A stretch of 64,000 bases of DNA from NCBI GenBank assembly GCA_048594975.1, contig JBMDXQ010000067.1:158294-222293 (forward strand), given 5' to 3'. Shown in pieces: positions 27,284 through 35,890 of the stretch (position 1 is its first letter; every line of letters begins with the position of its first letter). Origin of the DNA: JBMDXB01 sp048594975. GTDB taxonomy: Bacteria > Acidobacteriota > Vicinamibacteria > Vicinamibacterales > 2-12-FULL-66-21. The translations under genes and the position numbers were made by a program. The notes beneath the pieces are model-generated. The model saw nothing but the letters and a program-made list of their open reading frames with translations. It was not told the origin of the DNA and ran no database searches.

Positions 27284-27711
27284 AGACCCTTGGTTCCCTC
27301 CTGGGTGCCGGCGCATTCCTGGCCACCGCCGCCGCGTACGCAGCCGGTCAATCGGCACCCCGTGACGTCGTGTCCAGCGCGAGCGGCGTGTTCACGGCGG
27401 CGCAGGCCACCCGCGGGGAAGAGACCTACATGAACATGTGCGTGGGCTGCCATCCCGCCGGCACCTACGCTACCGCCGCGTTTCGCGAGAAGTGGCATGG
27501 CCGGCCGCTCTCCGACCTCTACCTGCTCGTCAGCGACACCATGCCGAAGCAGGAACCCGCCAGCCTCACGCCCGACGAGTACGCGCAGACCGTTGCTTAC
27601 CTGCTGAAGATCAACGACGTCGCGGCCGGGAAGACCGAGCTTCCGGCCGACGTCGAGGCCCTCAAGAAGATCACCATCGAGATGCCCGGGGCGGCCAAGA
27701 AGGACAAGTAG
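27280..27711 (+). CDS. Periplasmic c-type cytochrome
   Basis: The protein has 143 residues with a signal peptide (LGSLLGAGAFLATAAAYAAG). One heme-binding motif CVGCH lies at about residues 54-58, and a probable axial Met sits in SDTMPKQEPASLTPDEYAQ, the usual arrangement of cytochrome_CBB3-type class I domains. It overlaps the upstream NHL gene by ATGA and precedes the PQQ enzyme by 20 nt. The likely job is to accept electrons from the quinoprotein and pass them to the respiratory chain. Confidence 0.9.
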   Translation: MKTLGSLLGAGAFLATAAAYAAGQSAPRDVVSSASGVFTAAQATRGEETYMNMCVGCHPAGTYATAAFREKWHGRPLSDLYLLVSDTMPKQEPASLTPDEYAQTVAYLLKINDVAAGKTELPADVEALKKITIEMPGAAKKDK

Positions 27712-27731
27712 CGGGACGGGAGGAGGCGGAC

Positions 27732-29963
27732 ATGCCGGATCGCCGAAGCGTCAGACGCGGCATCAGCGCGATGCTGTGTGCCGGGATCGCCGTCGCGGGC
27801 ATCCTGGGGCTGCAGGGCCAGCAGCCGCCCGGTGATCGGCAGGCCGGGCTGGTGCGCGGCAACAAGCCCGGCGAATGGCGCTACTGGGGTGCCGACGCCT
27901 GGAGCACGCGTTACTCGGCGCTCGACCAGATCGATGCCTCCAATTTCGGCGCGCTCACGGTGGCGTGGCAGTGGCACGCCGGCGCCTTCGGCGCCGACGA
28001 GTACTACCGGACGACGCCGCTCTACGCCAACGGCCGGCTGTTCACCGTCGCGACGACGCGGCGGATCGCGATCGCGCTCGATCCGGAGACCGGGGAAACG
28101 CTGTGGATGTGGCGCCTGGACGAGGGCATCCGCTGGCAGAAGGCACCCCGCCAGTTCGCCGGGCGCGGGCCCGCGTACTGGACCGACGGCACGGAGGAAC
28201 GCGTCATCGTCGTCACGCCCGGCTACCATCTGGCCTCGCTCGACGCCAAGACCGGGCGGCCCGATCCGAAGTTCGGCAGGAACGGCATCGTCGATCTGAT
28301 GGACGGCCTTGGCTTCCCGCTCGTGCCGCTCGCCGTGGACGATCCCGGCCCGCTGGTGATCAGCGACGCGGCGCCGGCACGCCGGGCACGGTCCGGCGAG
28401 ACCTGGCACGAGAAGACGAAGACCGGCGCCGACGGCACGATCGGCATCGACCCGGCGCTCGGCCAGATCGCCGCGAGCTGTCCGCCCATCGTCGTCAACG
28501 ACGTGATCGTCGTCGGCAACTCGCACATCCACGGCTACTACCCGATCCGGCTGCGCAACCTCCCCAGTTACATCCGCGGCTTCGACGTGAGGACCGGCAA
28601 GCAGCTGTGGAAGTTCAACCTCGTCCCCGGACCGGGTGAACCCGGCGCCGAGACGTGGCTGAACGGATCGAAGCCGGGGACGCCGGGCGTCGGGAAGGTG
28701 GACTCGTGGGCGACCTACTCGGCAGACCCCGAGCTCGGCCTCGTCTACATCCCGGTGGGCATGCCGCTGATGGATGAGTACGGCGGCCACCGGCCGGGCG
28801 ACAACCTGTACGGCAACAGCCTGGTCGCGCTGGACGCGAAGACCGGAAAGAAGAAGTGGCACTTCCAGATGGTGCATCACGACATCTGGGACTACGACAC
28901 GCCGATGGCGCCGAACCTCCTCGACGCCACCGTCGACGGCAAGCCGCGCAAGGTCATCACGCAGAGCACGAAGCAGGGCTGGCTGTATACGTTCGACCGC
29001 GTCACCGGCGAGCCGATCTGGCCCATCGTGGAGACGCCCGTGCTGCAGAGCGACGTGCCCGGCGAGGTGACAGCGAAGACGCAACCGATCCCGTCGAAGC
29101 CTGCGCCGTACGCGCAGCAGGGGCTCGTCGAGGAGGACCTGATCGACTACACGCCGGCGATCAAGGACGCGGCGCTCAAGCTCGCGCGCGCCTGCCGGAT
29201 GGGCCCGTACTTCATCCCGCCGTCGGCGACCGACGGGACGAGCGCGTTCCGCTGCTCGTGGTACGCACCGGGGGCCAGCGGCGGCGTCAACATCGACGGC
29301 GGCGCCGCCCTCGACCCGGAGACCGGCACGCTGTACGTCGCCGCGCAGACGGGACTCAGCACCGCGTCGGTGCAGAAGGACCCGTGCTCGGAGTTCCGCT
29401 ACAGCTCGGTCCACGACAGCTGCGGCGAGCCCGGGGCGCTCACGCCGCCGCCCGGCTACAAGAAGCCCGAGGGGCCGATCGGCGGGTTCGCACGCCGCGC
29501 GGCCGGCTCGACCATCGGCGGGGTGTCGATCGTCAAGCCGAAACAGCTCGGCGGCATCACCGCCTTTGATATGAACACCGGCGAGAAGGCCTGGTGGACC
29601 CCGAACGGCGGCGACCTGCTTCCCGTCACGTCCGACGATCCGCTGTTCAAGGGCGTGACGCTCCCGCCGGCGCCGCCCGGCCGCGGGCACGCGCAGGCGA
29701 TCACGACGAAGTCCCTCGTCGTGTATGGGACCGGCCGCAGCGGCGGGCCGCCGAAGGGTGAGCCGCGCCTCTTCGCCGTGGACAAGGCAACGGGCAAGCA
29801 GGTGGGTGCGGTCGCGATCCCCTCGAGGACGAGTGCCGTGCCGATGACCTTCCTGCACAAGGGCAGGCAGTACATCGTGTTCGCCACCGGCGCCGGCGCG
29901 AACACCTCCCTCGTCGCACTCACGCTGCCGGCGGCCACGACGACCGCCACGTCGAGCCGGTAA
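27732..29963 (+). CDS. PQQ-dependent quinoprotein dehydrogenase (glucose/alcohol dehydrogenase-like)
   Basis: The protein has 743 residues with a signal peptide (RGISAMLCAGIAVAGILGLQ). An eight-bladed propeller contains PQQ-type repeats such as EWRYWGADAWSTRYSALDQI, IALDPETGETLWMWR, LVALDAKTGKKKWHFQ and ITAFDMNTGEKAWW. The insertion MVHHDIWDYDTPMAPNL is typical of membrane-linked glucose-dehydrogenase-like members. There is no fused cytochrome c domain; the separate cytochrome gene just upstream probably serves. It acts in the periplasm on an unknown alcohol or sugar. AGGAGG precedes the ATG. Confidence 0.9.
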   Translation: MPDRRSVRRGISAMLCAGIAVAGILGLQGQQPPGDRQAGLVRGNKPGEWRYWGADAWSTRYSALDQIDASNFGALTVAWQWHAGAFGADEYYRTTPLYANGRLFTVATTRRIAIALDPETGETLWMWRLDEGIRWQKAPRQFAGRGPAYWTDGTEERVIVVTPGYHLASLDAKTGRPDPKFGRNGIVDLMDGLGFPLVPLAVDDPGPLVISDAAPARRARSGETWHEKTKTGADGTIGIDPALGQIAASCPPIVVNDVIVVGNSHIHGYYPIRLRNLPSYIRGFDVRTGKQLWKFNLVPGPGEPGAETWLNGSKPGTPGVGKVDSWATYSADPELGLVYIPVGMPLMDEYGGHRPGDNLYGNSLVALDAKTGKKKWHFQMVHHDIWDYDTPMAPNLLDATVDGKPRKVITQSTKQGWLYTFDRVTGEPIWPIVETPVLQSDVPGEVTAKTQPIPSKPAPYAQQGLVEEDLIDYTPAIKDAALKLARACRMGPYFIPPSATDGTSAFRCSWYAPGASGGVNIDGGAALDPETGTLYVAAQTGLSTASVQKDPCSEFRYSSVHDSCGEPGALTPPPGYKKPEGPIGGFARRAAGSTIGGVSIVKPKQLGGITAFDMNTGEKAWWTPNGGDLLPVTSDDPLFKGVTLPPAPPGRGHAQAITTKSLVVYGTGRSGGPPKGEPRLFAVDKATGKQVGAVAIPSRTSAVPMTFLHKGRQYIVFATGAGANTSLVALTLPAATTTATSSR

Positions 29964-30018
29964 CCTCGTCACCCGTTCTCTGCTTTGATGTATACCAAAT
30001 GAATAGGATGAGGTTCTG

Positions 30019-32175
30019 ATGCAGCTAATCCAGCGAGTCCTTGTGCCTGCGATCATGGCAGTCTGTGTCGCGGGTGGTCTGGCGGCGCGAGGGCAGACAA
30101 GGCCGCCGAAGATCGAGTACCCGCCCACCAAAACAGTCGACGTCGTCGACGACTACGGCGGAACGAAGATCCGTGATCCCTATCGCTGGATGGAGGACCT
30201 CGAGTCGAAGGAGCTGGCGGAGTGGATCGCGGCGCAGAACGCGATCACCTTCGAGTATCTCAAGCAGCAGGCCATCCGTGCCCACTTCCAGAAGCGCATC
30301 ACCGCGCTGTGGGACTATCCGAAGACTTCGCTTCCCGTGATGGAAGCGGGCGCGCTCTTCTATCGCTGGAACGCCGGAATGGATCCGCAGGCGGCGCTGT
30401 ACATGCGGAAAGGGCTCGGCGCACCGAGGCGGCTGCTGTTCGATCCCAACAAGCTCTGGCCGGGCGGGGAAATGGCGCTGGCGCAGTTCTCCCCCTCGCC
30501 GACGGGGACGCACCTGGTGTACGCGTTGTCGCCACGCGGCGCCGACTGGCAGACATTGAAGGTGCGCGCGCTCGCCACCGGCAAGGATTTGTCGGACGAG
30601 ATCAAGTGGGTGCGCTTCTCCGGCCTGTCGTGGACGAAGGACGGCAAGGGGTTCTTCTACTCACGTTATCCCGAGCCGCCCCAGGGCAAGGTCATGCAGG
30701 CTGCCCTCTCGGGCCAGGCGGTGTACTACCACCGGGCCGGCACGCCGCAGTCGGAGGACGTGCTGATCTACGAGCGCAAGGACCTGCCGACCTGGTTCGT
30801 CTGGGGCGGCGTGACCGAAGACGGCCGCTACCTGCTGATCTCGCTCGCCGAAGGATCGAGCAACAACAACCGCCTCTACTACGCCGACCTCGGCGATCCG
30901 AAGGCGCCGAACGTCTCGGCGCCGGTCAGGCCGGTTGCCGAGGAGGACGGCGCCGAGCACGACCCGTTCGGCAACGTCGGCTCGGTCCTCTATGTCCGCA
31001 CCGATCGGGACGCGCCCAACCGGAAGGTGGTCGCCATCGATCTGGCCAATGCGGATAACGCGGCATGGAAGACCATCCTGCCGGAAGCGAAGGAGTCGCT
31101 CGAGACCGTCGCGCTCATCGGCGGGCGTATCGTCGCCGAGCATCTGGTTCACGTGCAGAGCCGGGTCACGCTCTACAGCCTGGACGGCAAGTCGGAAGGT
31201 GCGCTGGAGCTCCCGGGCACGGGCACGCTCGCCGGCCTGAGCGGGCGCGAGGACTCGCCGACCATCTTCTTCGGCTTCAGCTCGCCGCTCTATCCGACGA
31301 CGGTGTTCGCGTACGACCCGGTGAAGAAGACGCGGACGCCTTTCGAGGCCGCGAAGCCGCCGGTCGACATCAAGAAATACGAGACGACGCCCCTGTACGC
31401 CACGTCGAAGGACGGGACGCGAATCCCCTACTTCGTGACCGCGCGCCGCGGGCTGCCGCGCGACGGGAACAACCCGACGATGCTGTACGCCTACGGGGGG
31501 TTCTCCGTGACGATGTCTCCCACGTATCGCGCGGACGCGCCTGCCTGGCTGGAGCTGGGCGGTGTCTGGGTCACGGCCAACCTGCGCGGCGGCGGGGAAT
31601 ACGGCGAGGCGTGGCACCAGGCCGGCATGCTGGAGAAGAAGCAGAACGTCTTTGACGACTTCATTGCCGTGGCCGAGGATCTGATCCGGCAGAAGTACGC
31701 CTCCCGGGAGACGCTCGCCATCCAGGGCGGCTCCAACGGCGGGCTGCTCGTCGGCGCCGTGATGGAGCAGCGGCCCGACCTGTTCGCCGTCGCCCTGCCG
31801 GCAGTCGGCGTGATGGACATGCTGCGCTACGACCAGTTCACCGGCGGCCGCGCTTGGGTCATCGAGTACGGCTCGTCGCGCAACCCCTCGCAGTTCCAGT
31901 TCCTGATCAAGTACTCCCCCCTGCACAACATCAGGCCGGGCGTCTGCTACCCGGCGACGCTCGTCACCACCGCCGATCACGACGACCGCGTCGTCCCGAG
32001 CCACTCGTTCAAGTTCACCGCCGCGCTGCAGGCGGCGCAGGGGTGCGACAAGCCGATCCTCATCCGCGTCGAAAAGGGAGCGCACGGCTTCCGCGCCACC
32101 AGGGATCGGATCGCGGAGCTCGTGGACCAGTGGACGTTCACGGCGTCGATGATGGGGGTCGAGACCGAACGGTAG
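30019..32175 (+). CDS. Secreted prolyl oligopeptidase (S9A family)
   Basis: The protein has 718 residues with a signal peptide (MQLIQRVLVPAIMAVCVAGG). The N-terminal part YPPTKTVDVVDDYGGTKIRD opens the peptidase domain, a seven-bladed propeller follows, and the alpha/beta-hydrolase end carries the catalytic triad. The nucleophile is Ser572 in GGSNGGLLVGA, the acid lies in the DHDDRV loop at Asp655/656, and His689 is in KGAHGF. It cleaves short peptides after proline in the periplasm or outside. The length matches the family. It stands alone, with 55 nt after the PQQ gene. Confidence 0.93.
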   Translation: MQLIQRVLVPAIMAVCVAGGLAARGQTRPPKIEYPPTKTVDVVDDYGGTKIRDPYRWMEDLESKELAEWIAAQNAITFEYLKQQAIRAHFQKRITALWDYPKTSLPVMEAGALFYRWNAGMDPQAALYMRKGLGAPRRLLFDPNKLWPGGEMALAQFSPSPTGTHLVYALSPRGADWQTLKVRALATGKDLSDEIKWVRFSGLSWTKDGKGFFYSRYPEPPQGKVMQAALSGQAVYYHRAGTPQSEDVLIYERKDLPTWFVWGGVTEDGRYLLISLAEGSSNNNRLYYADLGDPKAPNVSAPVRPVAEEDGAEHDPFGNVGSVLYVRTDRDAPNRKVVAIDLANADNAAWKTILPEAKESLETVALIGGRIVAEHLVHVQSRVTLYSLDGKSEGALELPGTGTLAGLSGREDSPTIFFGFSSPLYPTTVFAYDPVKKTRTPFEAAKPPVDIKKYETTPLYATSKDGTRIPYFVTARRGLPRDGNNPTMLYAYGGFSVTMSPTYRADAPAWLELGGVWVTANLRGGGEYGEAWHQAGMLEKKQNVFDDFIAVAEDLIRQKYASRETLAIQGGSNGGLLVGAVMEQRPDLFAVALPAVGVMDMLRYDQFTGGRAWVIEYGSSRNPSQFQFLIKYSPLHNIRPGVCYPATLVTTADHDDRVVPSHSFKFTAALQAAQGCDKPILIRVEKGAHGFRATRDRIAELVDQWTFTASMMGVETER

Positions 32176-32187
32176 CGGTGCGCGGGC

Positions 32188-32236
32188 ACGGTGCACGTAC
32201 AGGGTGCAGCGCGCCGATGCACGGTGCCACGGTGCA
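32188..32236 (+). repeat. Four copies of ACGGTGCA-like octamers before the GNAT gene
   Basis: ACGGTGCA (32188), AGGGTGCA (32201), ACGGTGCC (32221) and ACGGTGCA (32229) lie in a 49-bp stretch between the peptidase stop and the acetyltransferase start. The spacings are 13, 20 and 8 bp, so they are not helically phased. They may be regulator half-sites or simple sequence drift. Confidence 0.3.
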
Positions 32237-32267
32237 GGATGCGCTGTGCGGCAGGCGGTTAGTGGCG

Positions 32268-32759
32268 ATGATGACCGTGAGGGCGATGACGGCGGCGGAC
32301 TGGCCGGCAGTGCGGGCGATCTACGAAGATGGAATCGCCACGGGCCATGCGACGTTCGAGACCTCGGCGCCGGCCTGGGAGCAGTGGGATGGCGACCACC
32401 TGGAGGCATGCCGGCTCGTCGCGGAAGACGCGGGCGAGGTCCTGGGGTGGGCGGCGCTGACCCAGGTCTCCGGCCGCTGCGTGTACGCCGGCGTGGCGGA
32501 GGTCAGCATCTACGTCGCGCCTGCGGCGCATGGCCGGGGAATCGGACAGCGGCTGCTCTCGGCGCTGATCGATCAATCGGAACGCGCCGGCCTCTGGACG
32601 CTGCAGGCCGGCATCTTCCCGGAGAACGACGCCAGCGTCGCCCTCCACGAACGCTGCGGCTTCCGCATCGTCGGCCGCCGCGAAAAGCTCGGGAAGACGA
32701 ACGGCGCCTGGCGCGACGTCCTGCTCCTCGAGCGCCGCAGTACGATCGCCGGCGCCTGA
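32268..32759 (+). CDS. GNAT N-acetyltransferase, phosphinothricin acetyltransferase-like
   Basis: The protein has 163 residues. The order VRAMTAADWPAVRAIYEDGI, ATGHATFET, then VSIYVAPAAHGRGIGQRLL (acetyl-CoA pyrophosphate loop GRGIGQ) and SVALHERCGFRIVGRREK matches the Pat/Bar-like branch of GNAT enzymes, which acetylate small amino compounds such as phosphinothricin or methionine sulfoximine. It is cytosolic. Two adjacent ATGs (32268, 32271) are equally good starts; an earlier ATG at 32218 would add 17 unlike residues. It acts alone, and the substrate is inferred from family only. Confidence 0.85.
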   Translation: MMTVRAMTAADWPAVRAIYEDGIATGHATFETSAPAWEQWDGDHLEACRLVAEDAGEVLGWAALTQVSGRCVYAGVAEVSIYVAPAAHGRGIGQRLLSALIDQSERAGLWTLQAGIFPENDASVALHERCGFRIVGRREKLGKTNGAWRDVLLLERRSTIAGA

Positions 32760-32828
32760 ACCGTACGCTTCAGCAGGCGCCCGTGCTCCTGCACGAGGTG
32801 TGAGAACGCTTCGACTACCTTGACGTCC

Positions 32829-32936
32829 CGGCCGAGCGTCTCGCCGTGCTTGCCGCGCCGGGTCCAGCGTGCCGCGCGGACGGGGATTGGCATCGCCGGG
32901 CAGAGCCCTGGACGAACATCGCCTGCACGCCCGGCA
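32829..32936 (-). pseudogene. Fragment of a neutral ceramidase-like gene
   Basis: These 108 bp match 41300-41405 inside the intact ceramidase-like gene with only about seven or eight differences, in the same orientation. On the minus strand PGVQAMFVQG is followed, after frame changes, by GDANPRPRGTLD and KHGETLGRD, versus GDANPHPRGTLD and QHGETLGRE in the intact gene. Small indels break the frame, so it is dead. The match ends sharply 2 bp before the stop codon of the TonB receptor gene. See the intact copy at 40774-42150. Confidence 0.8.
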
Positions 32937-32938
32937 CG

Positions 32939-35890
32939 TCAGAACCGCGTGAGCAGCCTGACGAAGAACGATCGGCCGGGCTGCGGCACGCTGGCAGCGA
33001 ACCGGACGTTGTCGGCGGTCTGAACGCCCGGATGCGCGTACGCGGTATTGAAGAGGTTTTCGACGAAGGCCTGAACGGCGAGGGCGCGCACGGGTGCGTA
33101 GGTCGCGGTCAGATGTGCGACGAGGTACCCACCGATTCGCTCGGGCGCATCGCCGGTTTCCAGCGGGTCATCGAGGCGCACTCTGTCCGAATTTGCGGGG
33201 TCGTTGAGGTACCTGAGAACTCCGCTCTCCCCGACGGCATCGACGAGTGGCCGGTTGGTGACGAAGTTGAAGCGCATGCCGGCATTCAGGTGGTCGGGGC
33301 CGACGGTCGCACCGAAATTCGCGCGATGCCGCGCGATATCCCCCGCGCTGACGATCTCGACGCCATCGGTTGCCGCTCGTGGACGCGTGTAGCTGTAGTT
33401 GCCGTACACATCCAGGCCTCGGCGCCGCCACGACCCGTTCACCTGGCCGCCGAGAACCTTCAGCGTGTCACGGTTCTGGAAAGACAACGCAAAGACCGGA
33501 TCGTTCAAGAACGCCTGCGCCAGTTGACGCCGCTTCTCGAGATCCGGGACGCCGCGCAGAGCTTCCGCAAAGCACGTCGACAGATTACAGGGGGTGAAGT
33601 ACCACGCTTCGGCAAACCGATCGCTGAAATTGCTGAATTCACCGGTATTCAGACGTTCGTACTCGCTGATCTCGCTGACCGCGATCACGTTGCTGTAGCT
33701 GGAGCGGTAGATCGACAGATCCAGGGCGTAGCCGGCCGTTTGACGCCCCAGCCCAATCTCGAAATTCCGGACCCGCTCGGGTTGCAGCCCCGAACCCGCC
33801 ACCTCGCGAATAGCCGGAATCGTGGAGAATCGCTCCAGGTTCGCGGGCTCCTTGAATGCTTCCGCGTAGATTGCCCTCGCGACCACCGGACCCGGCGAAT
33901 AGATGAACGCCAGACGTGGCGTGCTCGCGGTGCCATAGCCCTCGTTCAGGTCGACGCGCCCGTTGTCGATCCGCCATCCGCCCACGAGCTTGATGGTACG
34001 GGTCGGACGATACGACGCCTGAGCGAATACGCCGATGTCTCGAACCGCAAAATGCTCGCCGCCGCCGCGGGGTGGGGGCAGATCCAAGACTGGCGCCCGG
34101 AGGTCGCAGCGTGGGCTGCCGTCTTCGAATCCCAGGAACGCGCCACCCCGCTTGTAGAAACGTCCCGTGAGCCTGCGCCAGGCGCTCACTTCCTGTGACG
34201 TCAAGGCATTGAGGGGGATCCCCAGATCGAACAGCCGGGCCGGATCCATGCCGGCGGGTATCGTCCCGTCCGCTTCGGCATTGACGACACAATTCGTGGA
34301 TTTCGTATAGTCGGCCTGGACCGAACTGTTGCGGAGATCCACGCCGGCGATCAGATCCAGATTCGAGCGCGGCCGCGCCACAACATTGAGCTCGTTACGC
34401 ACCTGGCTAGATGACTGAGCCAGTAGGGTCTGCGTCCAGAACGATTTGCGGGCCACGCCGCAATCGGACGCACGGGACAGGTCGGGACACACGTCGAAAA
34501 CGCCGAGCTGGACTCGATAGCTGTGGAACAGGAAGGCCGCGGATTCGGGCTGGAGTTCGTGGATTTTGGCCTGCCCGAAATACGTGAGCCGGACGTTGCC
34601 GCGCAGCGCTGTGGAGTAGCGCGCGAAGATTGCTGCCTGGAAGGGGACCCAGACAGCTCCGTTTCCGGCGCCAGGCTCCGTCCATCTCGTACTCGCCGAG
34701 GCGGTCCCTTCGCGCGTCTGCCAGAGCTGTACCCCGAAGAGAAAGTCGCGCAGCTTCAACTTGCCCGAAACCATCCAGTCGTCACTCAGGTCCGTGAAGG
34801 TGACAGGCTGCCCGTTCAACGACTGAAGAGCCTGCCGATCCTCAGCCCGTGCGCTGGCGATGAGCTGCGGGAAGACTGTCAGGCCTTCCCAACGCCTGAA
34901 GTGCTGCTCGTAATTGAAGTCCGAGCCGTAGTTCCACTGGTCGTACCCGGACAGATCCCACTCGTCGGACTTGAACAGGCGGCCGGTGATCGAATACGTG
35001 GCGCCGCGGAATCGACCGGCAACCGTCGCGTCGAAATAGTTTGTCTTCCACGCTCCGCCGCCTAGCCAGGCGTGGGCGTCGACAGCCTTCGCGTCCGCCA
35101 GCGCCTCTTCCGGATCGCGCGTGACGACGTTGATGACCCCGAGGAACGCGTTCGCCCCGTACATCGTCGAGGCCGGCCCGTAGATCACCTCGACGCGATC
35201 GATGTTCGACAACGGGTACTGGTGCGAGATGTAGGCGATGTTCGAGAACAGATCGTTCTGTTCGACCCCGTCCACCAGGAACAACGTCCGGTTCGTCGCA
35301 TCGGAGCGGTAGCCGCGCTGGTAGGCGTTGGAGTAGGTCTGGCCGTTCGTGCGTGAGATGTCGAACGCCGGCAAATCGTGCAGGACGGACTCGAGATCCA
35401 GATAGCCTCGCCTTCGAATCTGCTCCCCGGTGATGACCACCACGGTTGCCGGCGCCTCGAGCAGGCTCTCGCGCATTTTCGAGACGCCGCTCACGGCTTC
35501 CGAGGCACGCTCGCGTTTGATCCGCACGATCAGCAGCCTGAACCGATCGGGGTCGTCCACTGCCGGCGTGAATTCCGGATTGGCGTTGAGGAGCGCCGCC
35601 GCCGCCGCTTCCGCCTGCTCCATCTGATCGAGCGCGAGGAACACGTTCGCCCGGAGCGCTTGGGCTCTCTCACGTTCTTCCGACGTCGGCCGCCCGGCCA
35701 GGCAGGCGTCGGTGCGATCGATCACGTCCGAGAATCGTCCGATTCTGAACGCATCGGTGGCGTCGCTGATGAGGCGGGCACACGCCTCCTGCGCGCGCGT
35801 AGTCCATGCGGCCGACAGCACGATCGCCACGCCGGCGAGGATACGCGCGATGCGGGTACCCGCGAATCCACTTCGTTCGCAACCGGTCAC
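32939..35890 (-). CDS. TonB-dependent receptor with helical (TPR-like) N-terminal domain
   Basis: The protein has 983 residues from a GTG at 35888-35890 that overlaps the upstream stop codon (GTGA). A signal peptide (ARILAGVAIVLSAAWTTRAQ) is followed by a helical domain, about residues 35-128, with TPR-like spacing (RAQALRANVFLALDQMEQAE). The TonB plug covers about 135-258 (APATVVVITGEQIRRRGYLD; RVEVIYGPASTMYGANAFLG), then a long outer-membrane barrel ending in VRLLTRF with the terminal Phe used by the BAM machinery. It lacks the carboxypeptidase-like N-terminal domain usual in acidobacterial receptors. It would import or sense a ligand at the outer membrane. Coupling to an nSTAND ATPase gene is very unusual. 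Confidence 0.88.
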   Translation of the reverse strand: MTGCERSGFAGTRIARILAGVAIVLSAAWTTRAQEACARLISDATDAFRIGRFSDVIDRTDACLAGRPTSEERERAQALRANVFLALDQMEQAEAAAAALLNANPEFTPAVDDPDRFRLLIVRIKRERASEAVSGVSKMRESLLEAPATVVVITGEQIRRRGYLDLESVLHDLPAFDISRTNGQTYSNAYQRGYRSDATNRTLFLVDGVEQNDLFSNIAYISHQYPLSNIDRVEVIYGPASTMYGANAFLGVINVVTRDPEEALADAKAVDAHAWLGGGAWKTNYFDATVAGRFRGATYSITGRLFKSDEWDLSGYDQWNYGSDFNYEQHFRRWEGLTVFPQLIASARAEDRQALQSLNGQPVTFTDLSDDWMVSGKLKLRDFLFGVQLWQTREGTASASTRWTEPGAGNGAVWVPFQAAIFARYSTALRGNVRLTYFGQAKIHELQPESAAFLFHSYRVQLGVFDVCPDLSRASDCGVARKSFWTQTLLAQSSSQVRNELNVVARPRSNLDLIAGVDLRNSSVQADYTKSTNCVVNAEADGTIPAGMDPARLFDLGIPLNALTSQEVSAWRRLTGRFYKRGGAFLGFEDGSPRCDLRAPVLDLPPPRGGGEHFAVRDIGVFAQASYRPTRTIKLVGGWRIDNGRVDLNEGYGTASTPRLAFIYSPGPVVARAIYAEAFKEPANLERFSTIPAIREVAGSGLQPERVRNFEIGLGRQTAGYALDLSIYRSSYSNVIAVSEISEYERLNTGEFSNFSDRFAEAWYFTPCNLSTCFAEALRGVPDLEKRRQLAQAFLNDPVFALSFQNRDTLKVLGGQVNGSWRRRGLDVYGNYSYTRPRAATDGVEIVSAGDIARHRANFGATVGPDHLNAGMRFNFVTNRPLVDAVGESGVLRYLNDPANSDRVRLDDPLETGDAPERIGGYLVAHLTATYAPVRALAVQAFVENLFNTAYAHPGVQTADNVRFAASVPQPGRSFFVRLLTRF

